From Promethearchaeota archaeon (GTDB lineage Archaea; Asgardarchaeota; Lokiarchaeia; Sigyniarchaeales; SOKP01), in contig JAEOUA010000003.1 in the NCBI GenBank assembly GCA_016839555.1, positions 62,001 through 126,000 of the forward strand: a DNA stretch of 64,000 nt, read 5' to 3'. Each line of letters starts with the position of its first letter. The stretch's first letter is position 1. A model generated the notes under the pieces. That model was not told the origin of the DNA, did no database searches, and saw only the letters and a list, made by a program, of their open reading frames with translations. The translations under genes and the position numbers were made by a program. Of the stretch, positions 18,610-26,648 are shown one piece after another.

Positions 18610-19490
18610 TACTGAAAATTCGAATCATTGAGCACCGCTAATACAATATCGGAAATTAATTCTTTTTTTGTTTTTGAGATTCCATCTTCGATTTCGATTT
18701 TATTATAGAGCGCCATAATCGCGGTTTTGATCCATTTTTTTGTACTTCTTGAATTATTATATTGGTTCATTAATGCAGCTAAGTCAATTCCTCCTCTAAT
18801 TGAACTGCCTCTTCTAATTGAAGTACTCTCTCGTGTTTTTTGTATTATACGCTGGGAAAGTTCCGCTAATTTTTGAGCTTGTTTGTCTTTCAATTTAGCA
18901 TCTTGAATTATTATTTGCTTTTCTTCTTCAGGGCTCTGATAATCTAAATGGATCCATACAAATCTGTCCAATATGGCCTCGCCCAAAACAGTTACTCCGA
19001 TATGTGCAGAAGGATTAAGCGTTGCAATGGTAAAAAAATTTTCAGCTGCCTGAATTGTTTTTAATTTTGGAATTTCCAATATTTTTTCATCTAAAGCTGT
19101 TAATAAAGCATTTTGAGTAATTTCGGGCATACGATTAATTTCATTAATAAAAAGACAACCTCCTTTAAGCATTGCAGATGCCAGTGGACCATAGATATAG
19201 GTATCTTCTTTATATCCTTTAGATATGACTAAAGGAGGATCCCAATAGCCGACTAAATTATGTGTTAAGGTGTCTTCACTGCAATCAATGCGATAAAAAT
19301 TTGTATCAAAATAGGAGGCAACTGCTTTCGCAAGTGTCGTTTTTCCCACTCCCACCTCCCCTTCTATAAGTATATTTTTACCGACTGAATGTGCCAAAAT
19401 AATTTGTTTTAATTCTTCGGTTCTTCCAACTACATGATAATTTTGTTGAATTTCTCTAACAGCTTCATTAATATTTATCATACTATCCAC
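18609..19490 (-). CDS. MoxR-type AAA+ ATPase (CoxD-like)
   Basis: 293 residues. Walker A GEVGVGKTTLAKA near residue 40, Walker B GGCLFINEINRMP near 110 (with N in place of the usual D before E), sensor 1 ATLNPSAH, arginine finger region LDRFVWIHLDYQSPEEE. This is the MoxR/CbbQ class of chaperone ATPases that work with a vWA partner. The listed start is GTG at 19490; an ATG at 19481 (MININEAVREIQ) is equally good. The stop TAA at 18609-18611 overlaps the open vWA frame by about 15 bases. It follows MoaB and the two MoeA genes on the same strand, which favours a role in metal-cofactor insertion. Confidence 0.85.
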   Translation of the reverse strand: MDSMININEAVREIQQNYHVVGRTEELKQIILAHSVGKNILIEGEVGVGKTTLAKAVASYFDTNFYRIDCSEDTLTHNLVGYWDPPLVISKGYKEDTYIYGPLASAMLKGGCLFINEINRMPEITQNALLTALDEKILEIPKLKTIQAAENFFTIATLNPSAHIGVTVLGEAILDRFVWIHLDYQSPEEEKQIIIQDAKLKDKQAQKLAELSQRIIQKTRESTSIRRGSSIRGGIDLAALMNQYNNSRSTKKWIKTAIMALYNKIEIEDGISKTKKELISDIVLAVLNDSNFQ

Positions 19491-19600
19491 AAATAATAAA
19501 ATGATTCTTTTAAAAAAAATAAATTCAAATCTTTTAATTACTAATGAGATTTTTCAAACCTAAATTGTACTAAAATGACTTAAATAAAGTGTATAGATTT

Positions 19601-20851
19601 TTATTTAGGAAATAATTTTACCATAACTTTTTCTCCCGCTTTTAATCCTTCTCTTTCTTTGGAAATTTCTACTATTCCATCGGATTCTGTGAGGGAACTA
19701 AGGATTCCAGAACCTTTTAATCTAACGGATTTTGCGATAAATTTATCTTCTTTTTTTTCCAAATATACTCGCAAATGATGAAGATATCCCATATGCGAGA
19801 CGGGAATATCTTTTTGAATAATTGCTTGCAACTCTTGCCTTGGATCGAGTTTTATTGCATCCATCATTTTTAGGATTGCAGGGCCAGCAAATTTTAAGAA
19901 ACATACATAAGCTGCTACTGGTGTGCCTGGCAGACAGAAAATTAACGTGTTATTTTTTAAAGCAATCAAGAGTGGTGACCCGGGTCTCATTGCGATTCCA
20001 TGAGCTAAAATAGTAGCATGTTCGCTTACCACTTCTGGTAAATAATCTTTCGTCCCAACAGAAGTCCCTCCAGTAAAAATCACAATATCTGAATCTTTAA
20101 TACTATTTAAGAGATTTTTTTGAATAAGAGCTTTATCATCTTTTAATGTAGATTCTAGAATTACATAACCACCATATGTATTCACCAAATTAGAAATCAT
20201 AGGGGTATTAGAATTATAAATTTGATTTTTTCCTAAGGGCTGTCCAAGTTCTATTAGCTCATCACCAGTCGCAAATACACTCACTTTAGGCTTTTTTCTT
20301 ACAAAGACGGTTTCTATACCTTGTGAACTAATGAGGGCAATATGTTCCGCTCTTAGTTCTGTTCCTTTTTTAACAATAATTTCATCTTTTTTAATATCTT
20401 CTCCTTGCTTAGAAACATTTTTGCCTGGAGTAACAGGGTTATAGAGTATAATTTTATTATTTTTTTTTTCAGTATCTTCAATTTTAATAACGGCATTTGC
20501 ACCTTCTGGTAATGCTGCTCCTGTTGAAATCCGAATAGCCTCTCCTTTATGAATAGATAAAGGAGACACTTCTCCTATTTCAATTTTACCTATTTTTTCC
20601 ACAATCTTAGGATTATTAGGGGATGCTCCAAAAGTATCCTCGGCAATAACCGCATAGCCATCCATCGCAGATCTATTAAAACTTGGAACATCGATTTTAC
20701 TCCTTATTGCCTCCGCTGTAATCCGCCTTAGAGCATTATTAACTTTGATTTCCTCAGTTTGAGTAAAATTTAGAGTAGAAAACATTCTTTCAGTAGCATC
20801 TTCAACGGACGTTAATTTTGAAAACCCAATCTTTCTTAATCTGTCTATCAT
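19601..20851 (-). CDS. moeA: Molybdopterin molybdenumtransferase MoeA, copy 1
   Basis: 416 residues, full length. Inserts molybdate (or tungstate) into adenylylated molybdopterin, the last step of Mo/W-cofactor synthesis. Family marks: the N-terminal helix ATERMFSTLNFTQTEEI, FNRSAMDGYAVIAEDTFG, ISTGAALPEGANAVIKIEDT, FATGDELIELG, YNSNTPMISN, FTGGTSVGTKDYLPE, HGIAMRPGSPLLIA, FCLPGTPVAAYVCF. The acidic catalytic residues of the AMDGYA and GGTSVGxxD regions are kept. It lies six bases downstream of MoaB. Having two MoeA paralogs is common in archaea and may mean separate handling of Mo and W. Confidence 0.93.
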   Translation of the reverse strand: MIDRLRKIGFSKLTSVEDATERMFSTLNFTQTEEIKVNNALRRITAEAIRSKIDVPSFNRSAMDGYAVIAEDTFGASPNNPKIVEKIGKIEIGEVSPLSIHKGEAIRISTGAALPEGANAVIKIEDTEKKNNKIILYNPVTPGKNVSKQGEDIKKDEIIVKKGTELRAEHIALISSQGIETVFVRKKPKVSVFATGDELIELGQPLGKNQIYNSNTPMISNLVNTYGGYVILESTLKDDKALIQKNLLNSIKDSDIVIFTGGTSVGTKDYLPEVVSEHATILAHGIAMRPGSPLLIALKNNTLIFCLPGTPVAAYVCFLKFAGPAILKMMDAIKLDPRQELQAIIQKDIPVSHMGYLHHLRVYLEKKEDKFIAKSVRLKGSGILSSLTESDGIVEISKEREGLKAGEKVMVKLFPK

Positions 20852-20856
20852 AGTAA

Positions 20857-21399
20857 TTATTCTGTTTTATTGATAATATAACTCGTATGAGCTAATTCGG
20901 GTAATATTAATTCTATTAAGGCTAATTTCACAGCATTTGGTGAACCTGGTATTAAAAATAACGCTTTATTGCCAATTTTTCCCCCAATTGCTCTTGAGAG
21001 CATCGCCGCCGAGCCAATTTCTTTATATGAAAGATAACGAAATAATTCTCCAAACCCTGGTATTATTTTTTCTAATTTAGGTTTCACTGTTTCATAAGTA
21101 ATATCTTTTGGGGATAAACCAGTTCCCCCACTGAATATAATTGCATCTATAGTTGGAATACTTAAACATTCTCTCAAGGTTAGTTCTATATGGTCAATTG
21201 AATCAGGAATTATTTTTGTAAAATTCAGATAAATATTTGATTTATTTTCTAATATTTCTCTGACCAATGGGATTGTTTTATCTGAAGTTTTTTTGCTACT
21301 TTGTAATTCTTCAAATCGAGAGGTACTTACTACTATAAATGCGATTTTAAGTTCTTTTTTTTGGTTTGCTTCTTGTTTATGTTCTTCATATACTTTCAA
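20857..21399 (-). CDS. moaB: MoaB/MogA-family molybdopterin adenylyltransferase
   Basis: 180 residues. Core motifs FSGGTGLSPKDITYETVKP, IIPGFGELFRYLS, GSAAMLSRAIGG and FLIPGSPNAVKLALIELI are those of the MoaB/Mog domain. It adenylates molybdopterin so that MoeA can insert the metal. The N-terminal Lys/Glu-rich 20 residues (MKVYEEHKQEANQKKELK) precede the usual IAFIVVSTS strand. It is placed between the two moeA genes on the same strand, 45 bases after moeA copy 2 and six bases before copy 1. Confidence 0.92.
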   Translation of the reverse strand: MKVYEEHKQEANQKKELKIAFIVVSTSRFEELQSSKKTSDKTIPLVREILENKSNIYLNFTKIIPDSIDHIELTLRECLSIPTIDAIIFSGGTGLSPKDITYETVKPKLEKIIPGFGELFRYLSYKEIGSAAMLSRAIGGKIGNKALFLIPGSPNAVKLALIELILPELAHTSYIINKTE

Positions 21400-21443
21400 A
21401 TTCTATATAACTCCTTTAATATAAGTTTTAAAACATTTCGGTA

Positions 21444-22670
21444 TTAATAAGTGTAGAATGTTTTTTTATCGCCTTTTTCTACAATTTCCTCCAATTCTTC
21501 AATTTCAATATATCCGTCTGAATAGAATAAAGTACTGATGGCTTCTGAGCCCGTTTTGATTGGAAAAATCTTTTTAATACCGCCAACTTGTTCTATTTTA
21601 ACTGGTTTAAAATGATGTCGTCCTATTGGGCTATAAATTCTTTCACCAATTTCAATTTCTTGAGCATTTTTATCACGCAGAGGGTTTCCAGTTATTTTTC
21701 TTAAAAAATCATCTATAAAAATATAAAAACAACTTAAAGCAGATGTAGGATATCCTGGCAGAATAAAAATCATCTTTTTTTCAAGTTTTGCAAAAATAAG
21801 AGGTTTTCCAGGCTTTATCTTCACACCATGGACTAATAACTCGATATTATTAAATGTATTTAAAACTCTCACTCCAAGATCACCTTCTCCTTTCGAAGTT
21901 CCCCCAGATAAAATAACAATATTACTTTCTTTAAGTCCTTGTTCGATTGCCGCTTTTAACTCATTGAAGTCGTCCTTGATAATCCCCAAGAATTGCACCT
22001 CTGCACCTGTATTTTCAATGGCTTGTTTAAGAACAATTGAATTTATGTCATAGATCTTTCCTATTTTTAAATCTTCCACATCAAGGTTCTGAAGTTCATT
22101 TCCGGTACTAATAAGAGATATTTTAAGTTTTTTGTAAACGGGAACTTCTTTTATTCCACAAGCAGCTAAGATACCCATTGTTGGAAGATCAATTAGCTTA
22201 TAAGGATTTAAAACTTCTTCTCCCTTTTTTACATCATATCCTATATTAATTACATAAGTGCCAGGTGTAACGGCTGTTGAGATCAAAATTTCATTATCTT
22301 TTTTTTCCGTATATTCTACCATTACTACAGCATCTGCATTTTTAGGAATAGCCGCTCCTGTAGCTACATATGAGCATTGCCCCTTTTCTAATTCTTTTTG
22401 AGGGATATCTCCTACTTCTATCATTTCAATCAATTTTAAGGGTATTTCATTATCTTCTTCAGCTCCGAAAGTGTCCTCTGCTCTTACCGCATAACCATCC
22501 ATTCGAGACTTTTTGAAATGAGGAACATTAATTGGACTCTTTATTTCTTTTGAAATTACTCGATTAAAACTCTGTTCTAAAGGAATAATTTCATCTTCCT
22601 GTATTAAATTAGGGAGTTCATTTAAAATACTTCTAAAATCAGAAACTGAAATGGTTTTTAGAAATTTAAT
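21444..22670 (-). CDS. moeA: Molybdopterin molybdenumtransferase MoeA, copy 2, probable ATT start
   Basis: The first ATG, at 22502, falls in the middle of the conserved SRMDGYAVRAEDTFGA motif and would delete the N-terminal domain. The frame is open upstream to a stop at 22695-22697 and encodes the missing part, with FLKTISVSDFRSILNELP, LEQSFNRVISKEIKSPI and FKKSRMDGYA aligning to copy 1. No ATG, GTG or TTG occurs there. An ATT at 22670 lies six bases after GAGGAG (22677-22682) and gives 408 residues, close to the 416 of copy 1. Other family motifs: YVATGAAIPKNADAVVMVEY, LSGGTSKGEGDLGV, HGVKIKPGKPLIFA, FILPGYPTSALSCFY. It catalyses metal insertion into adenylylated molybdopterin, possibly specialised for the other metal. 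Confidence 0.85.
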   Translation of the reverse strand: MKFLKTISVSDFRSILNELPNLIQEDEIIPLEQSFNRVISKEIKSPINVPHFKKSRMDGYAVRAEDTFGAEEDNEIPLKLIEMIEVGDIPQKELEKGQCSYVATGAAIPKNADAVVMVEYTEKKDNEILISTAVTPGTYVINIGYDVKKGEEVLNPYKLIDLPTMGILAACGIKEVPVYKKLKISLISTGNELQNLDVEDLKIGKIYDINSIVLKQAIENTGAEVQFLGIIKDDFNELKAAIEQGLKESNIVILSGGTSKGEGDLGVRVLNTFNNIELLVHGVKIKPGKPLIFAKLEKKMIFILPGYPTSALSCFYIFIDDFLRKITGNPLRDKNAQEIEIGERIYSPIGRHHFKPVKIEQVGGIKKIFPIKTGSEAISTLFYSDGYIEIEELEEIVEKGDKKTFYTY

Positions 22671-22676
22671 TGAAAT

Positions 22677-22682
22677 CTCCTC
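22677..22682 (-). promoter_or_regulatory. Shine-Dalgarno site supporting an ATT start of moeA copy 2
   Basis: GAGGAG on the minus strand, six bases before the ATT at 22670-22668. It matches the archaeal anti-Shine-Dalgarno sequence and has the best spacing to that codon; no ATG, GTG or TTG in the moeA frame is in range. Confidence 0.6.
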
Positions 22683-22739
22683 TAAATTTATAATTTAAAA
22701 TTGTTTTACTATAAATTTATTTATTATTTTAATAATATA

Positions 22740-23195
22740 TTAGTGTACCCATTTTTTAGAATGATCCAAGAATTCTTCTCTTTTCCATACCTCAATCTCT
22801 TTTTTATAACGTTCTACAGCTGTTCTTAGCGCATTAAATCCCTCTTCTCTATGAGCAGATGCTACCACCACATATACTAAATCCTCAGATAATTTAAATT
22901 CCCCTTTTAAATGAATTATTTTAATATCAATTATTCCTGGAATTTTTTTTATATCTTCACAAATATGATTAATACTTTTGTTAGCTAATTCCTCATAAGT
23001 ATTTATAGTTAGGAATTTCACAAGTTTTCTTTCTTTGGATGTTTCTCTAACTATGCCATTAAAAGAAAGAATAGCACCCGCTTTTTGTATTTCTGGATTA
23101 CTTTTTAAAGAAGCAATAAGCTTTGGAAAATCAATTTCATTTTTTCTATATATTCCCGATTTAATATGCGAATCCTTCTTCTTATTGTTTTTCAT
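22740..23195 (-). CDS. moaE: Molybdopterin synthase catalytic subunit MoaE
   Basis: 151 residues. MoaE motifs: GAILSFNGIVRETSKERK, LTINTYEELANKSI, IIHLKGEFKLSEDLVYVVVASAHREEGF and the closing TAVERYKKEIEVWKREEF with the catalytic lysines. It transfers sulfur from the MoaD thiocarboxylate to cPMP to build the dithiolene of molybdopterin. It sits five bases after moaD, so the two subunits are co-translated. About 35 N-terminal residues are extra and Lys-rich. Confidence 0.93.
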   Translation of the reverse strand: MKNNKKKDSHIKSGIYRKNEIDFPKLIASLKSNPEIQKAGAILSFNGIVRETSKERKLVKFLTINTYEELANKSINHICEDIKKIPGIIDIKIIHLKGEFKLSEDLVYVVVASAHREEGFNALRTAVERYKKEIEVWKREEFLDHSKKWVH

Positions 23196-23200
23196 ATCTG

Positions 23201-23482
23201 TCAGCCTCCAGATACAGGTAATAAAAAAGCTAAAATATCATCCTTTAGTAATAGTTGAGAATTGAGATTGTGATTTTTTATAATGCAATGATTGATGGCA
23301 ACAGAGATTGTGTTTTTAATAGTGTTGGTTTTTTCTTCTAATAATATCTTTTTAAGAAGTGGATATTTTTTTATAAGTTTATTAATTAATTCTCCCAAAG
23401 TTTTTAATTGATTGAGATTAATGTATTCTTCATCTTTGTGAGTAATCGTCTTAAAATCAGCAAAATATAATATTTTTACCAT
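23201..23482 (-). CDS. moaD: Molybdopterin synthase sulfur carrier MoaD
   Basis: 93 residues of the ubiquitin-like fold. It starts MVKILYFADFKTIT and ends with LPVSGG, the required C-terminal Gly-Gly that is adenylated and thiocarboxylated. It is followed at once by moaE. An activating E1-like enzyme (MoeB) is not in this window. Length and ends are complete. Confidence 0.92.
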   Translation of the reverse strand: MVKILYFADFKTITHKDEEYINLNQLKTLGELINKLIKKYPLLKKILLEEKTNTIKNTISVAINHCIIKNHNLNSQLLLKDDILAFLLPVSGG

Positions 23483-23514
23483 TTATAACATTAATCTCCT
23501 ATTTTTATATTTAT

Positions 23515-24432
23515 TCAATAATATGGTTCTCGAGAATCGACTACTTCTCTTATTACTTTCTCAAAATGTTCCAATGAATTAAGATTTAGATCATTTTTTA
23601 TATTTTTTCCCCTATCAGCACGATATAAGCATCCAAATAGATTTCCATCACAGCCCACTCTTAATTTTGTACATCCCATACAAAATTCGTGACTTGGATG
23701 AATAGCTTCTACAATTGCGCCATTTGACAGAAATAAAACTTTTCGGTTTTGCATCAACCCTCTTATTTTCACATCAACAGCTTTTTCTACTAAACTCTTA
23801 ATTATATCTGATAAATCTAAGTGATATTTCACATAGAATTCTTTTTCTTTTCCAATTGCATCTGATCTTGCATGTAATTCTATTAATTGTAGGATATATC
23901 CAGTTTTTGCAGAAAATTCAATGAAATCCTCTAATTCAAGATCATTTAATCCTTTTAACATCACATAGTTTATTTTAATTGGAAATAATCCAACTTCTTT
24001 TGCTTTATTAAGACCTTTTAATACTTTCGATAAAGAATCAGAACCTGTAATTTTTTTATAAACATCTGGTTTTAAGGATGGTAAAGATACATTAATACGG
24101 TTTAATCCAGCTCGAACTAAATCTTCTGCTTTTTCATATAATAAATATCCATTAGTAGTCATTGAAATATCTTTATATAATCCTAAATCACTAACTTGTT
24201 GAATTATTGGAATTATATCTTTTCGACTTAAAGGTTCTCCCCCCGTAAATTTAATTCTTGTCACATTTAATATTTCTGCTAATAAACGGCATATTTTTTT
24301 AATCTCTTCTACTGTCAATTCTGTCGTTTTTGGAATAAAACCTTCATTATCACAATAAATACAATTAAAATTGCATTTATCAGTAACTGAAAATCGAATG
24401 TGCTTAATTTTCCTATTACATTTGTCTTTCAT
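23515..24432 (-). CDS. moaA: GTP 3',8-cyclase MoaA (radical SAM)
   Basis: 305 residues. It catalyses the first step of molybdopterin synthesis, GTP to 3',8-cyclo-GTP, with two Fe4S4 clusters. The radical-SAM motif CNFNCIYC is near residue 18, followed by FTGGEPLSRKDI. The second, C-terminal cluster ligands are in FCMGCTKLRVGCDGNLFGC. The family usually ends in a Gly-Gly tail that activates the enzyme; here the end is SREPYY, so that tail is absent, as in some archaeal MoaA. It lies between moaC and moaD in the same direction. Confidence 0.92.
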   Translation of the reverse strand: MKDKCNRKIKHIRFSVTDKCNFNCIYCDNEGFIPKTTELTVEEIKKICRLLAEILNVTRIKFTGGEPLSRKDIIPIIQQVSDLGLYKDISMTTNGYLLYEKAEDLVRAGLNRINVSLPSLKPDVYKKITGSDSLSKVLKGLNKAKEVGLFPIKINYVMLKGLNDLELEDFIEFSAKTGYILQLIELHARSDAIGKEKEFYVKYHLDLSDIIKSLVEKAVDVKIRGLMQNRKVLFLSNGAIVEAIHPSHEFCMGCTKLRVGCDGNLFGCLYRADRGKNIKNDLNLNSLEHFEKVIREVVDSREPYY

Positions 24433-24444
24433 TATTATGCTTGC

Positions 24445-24879
24445 TTATACTTTCTTTAATTTTTCTTCCACTTTAATGTCTTGAATTATAGTAGAGGGGT
24501 ATTGACCATTTTTATCTTTCTCATACATCTTCACGACATCCCATACATTTAAAAGAGCTGCAGAAACTCCTGTTAAGGCCTCCATTTCAACCCCTGTTTT
24601 CGCAATACTTTTTACGATACATGTAGCCTTTATATAGGATTCTTTATCTTCAATTTCAAAATCAATCGAAACATTTGTTATTGGAATTGGATGACAAAGT
24701 AGGATTAAATCCGGAACTTTTTTTACAGCATTTATTCCGGCAATTCTTGCTATTGTCCTCACATCCCCTTTTTGAATATTATTAGTTTTAATTTTATCAA
24801 TTGTGCTTCTTTTTAAAAATATTTTTCCCGATGCTTTGGCTATCCGTTCTATTTTTTTTTTATGGGATATATCAATCAT
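24445..24879 (-). CDS. moaC: Cyclic pyranopterin monophosphate synthase MoaC
   Basis: 144 residues. Acts after MoaA to turn 3',8-cyclo-GTP into cPMP. Motifs: [60 protein letters not shown]. The conserved Lys/Glu catalytic positions (KxxD in VKMYEKD, M-E-A-L) are visible. The gene is 12 bases upstream of moaA. It is the first gene of the Moa run proper; the upstream 233-base gap to trmO is AT-rich and shows no Moco-riboswitch-like fold. Confidence 0.92.
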   Translation of the reverse strand: MIDISHKKKIERIAKASGKIFLKRSTIDKIKTNNIQKGDVRTIARIAGINAVKKVPDLILLCHPIPITNVSIDFEIEDKESYIKATCIVKSIAKTGVEMEALTGVSAALLNVWDVVKMYEKDKNGQYPSTIIQDIKVEEKLKKV

Positions 24880-25112
24880 GATTGAAGTGAAATTTTTTTA
24901 TCGTTATATTTTTATATACATCACGTCGTTAGTTAGAGTATAATACCAAATGTAAAAAATATTAACTAATATAAATATAACTAATTTTGATTGATTTATT
25001 TAAATTTAAAATCAAAAAGATAAATTTTTTTTTACAAAATAATATATTATTCTACTTAAATTCAATTCTTACTCGGTAAATTTATAAGAAATTATATAAT
25101 AAGATAAAAATT

Positions 25113-25589
25113 TTATTTAGCAAACCTTCCATCATCCTTCATAAAATTTAATTGATCTAAGTTATTTTTAAGCCATCCTATCTCCGTTTTATCGAGATTA
25201 AATTCTGGTATATACGGTTTTATATCTAATAATGGAGTTTGATCAATAATATCTAAATTCTTTATGAATAAAATATTATCTTCTACTCTAATTAACTTAA
25301 CAACAGATATTCCTATAGGATTTGGTCTGCTTGAAGCATGGGTAGAAAAAACTCCATGTTTTTCTGTATCTAAAAACGGTTTTACTAGTAAAGAAGGGTT
25401 TTTAGAAAGATGAAAATGATAAATTAATATTAAATGTGAAAATCCCTCAAGATCTTTTAAACCTTCCGCATATTCGGGATAAACTATAACCTTTCCTTCA
25501 ATTTCTTTAGATATTGATATTTGAATAGGTGTTCCCTTAGGATTTTTAAAAGGCGAACGGATGATACCAATTGGTTTATAATTTATCAT
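25113..25589 (-). CDS. TrmO-family tRNA-m6t6A37 methyltransferase
   Basis: 158 residues with the TrmO/YaeB (UPF0066) beta-barrel signature: YKPIGIIRSPFKNPKGTPIQ at the start, LKDLEGFSHLILIYHFH, GVFSTHASSRPNPIGISVVKL and LDIIDQTPLLDIKPYIPEFN. TrmO methylates N6 of t6A at tRNA position 37 using SAM. It is on the same strand between the ECF transporter genes and moaC; whether the location is functional or accidental is open. Confidence 0.88.
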   Translation of the reverse strand: MINYKPIGIIRSPFKNPKGTPIQISISKEIEGKVIVYPEYAEGLKDLEGFSHLILIYHFHLSKNPSLLVKPFLDTEKHGVFSTHASSRPNPIGISVVKLIRVEDNILFIKNLDIIDQTPLLDIKPYIPEFNLDKTEIGWLKNNLDQLNFMKDDGRFAK

Positions 25590-25748
25590 GTCTTTTTGAA
25601 TAGCTATTTTTAATTCAATTTTTTAAAATCAACTAATCTTAAATAAAATAATGGAGCATTATTCAAAAGACATTTTAAATGTTGAACTATAAAAACTTAC
25701 ATGCATTACCAGAAATTAGAAGAATAAGACTTCGATAATTATGGTTAT

Positions 25749-26648
25749 TTATTGTCCAAGAAACGGAAAGATTTGTTTAAAAATAGATAATAAAGAAGGA
25801 ACTTGAGGTAATGGAAGTATCCCATAAATATAGAAAAAAATTAATATAAAAATAATAAGGCAAAACATAATAAAAGCCCAGTCCTTTTTTTTGAATTTGA
25901 CTTCTGTCAGATATGTTCTTTCTTTAGAAATGCCAAAGCAACGATTTTCCATGGAAATTGATGTGATATACCCTTTTCTTAGAATTGATACTAATATCGA
26001 AATAAGTCGTTCAAAAATAAGATTATATGCTTTTTTTACGGTTTTTACTCTTTCTCTTCCAAATCCTCGAGCCTTTTGAGCTAATGCTATTGTTTTTGCC
26101 TCTTTCTCGATTAAAGGAATGTACCTCAAGCCCACCATAAAATTAAAACAATATTTATAGGGGATTTTCAGTTTAATAAGAGAATATACAAAATCTTTCA
26201 TTGATGTAGTATTAGTGAAAACAATTGAAGAGGTGAATAAAGTAATTACAATAAAAAATGCTTTCAAGGCATAATAGACAGCTAATCTTCTTATTGGTAA
26301 AAATTCTAATCCGAATAAATAAAACAATACTTCAGCTTCTTCTTGGGGAATAGCATTAAAAAAGATATTTAATAAGACGCTAACTATCATTACAATAATC
26401 ATGAATCTTAACTTCCTTGCTAAATCTTTTAATGAAATTCCACTCAATAGTGCAATGATAATGAGTGATAATGTAAATATTGAGAAAAAGATAAGACTTT
26501 TAATGAAAAAAATTGTAATCGTTAGCATTAAAATAAAAAAAAATTTTGAGAGAGGATTTAATTTATGAAAGAAGGAATTTCCTGGGTAATAAGCAAATGT
26601 ATATGATTTATTATCTAAAATTTTATTCCTTTTTGTCATTTTATTCAT
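25749..26648 (-). CDS. ECF transporter transmembrane subunit EcfT
   Basis: 299 residues with about six membrane helices (FFFILMLTITIFFIKSLIFF near 35, MIIVMIVSVLLNIFF near 90, AFFIVITLFTSSIVFT near 130). The coupling helices have the two short signature segments AKTIALAQKARGFG and RKGYITSISMENRCFG, where A-R-G and related motifs contact the ATPases. The start overlaps the end of the fused ATPase gene by eight bases. EcfT couples ATP hydrolysis to toppling of the S component in vitamin and metal uptake. Confidence 0.9.
   Translation of the reverse strand: MNKMTKRNKILDNKSYTFAYYPGNSFFHKLNPLSKFFFILMLTITIFFIKSLIFFSIFTLSLIIIALLSGISLKDLARKLRFMIIVMIVSVLLNIFFNAIPQEEAEVLFYLFGLEFLPIRRLAVYYALKAFFIVITLFTSSIVFTNTTSMKDFVYSLIKLKIPYKYCFNFMVGLRYIPLIEKEAKTIALAQKARGFGRERVKTVKKAYNLIFERLISILVSILRKGYITSISMENRCFGISKERTYLTEVKFKKKDWAFIMFCLIIFILIFFYIYGILPLPQVPSLLSIFKQIFPFLGQ

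Noticed and set aside
24880..25112. Possible Moco riboswitch ahead of moaC
   Set aside because: The spacer is almost entirely A and T with no GC-rich stems, so no riboswitch fold is supported.
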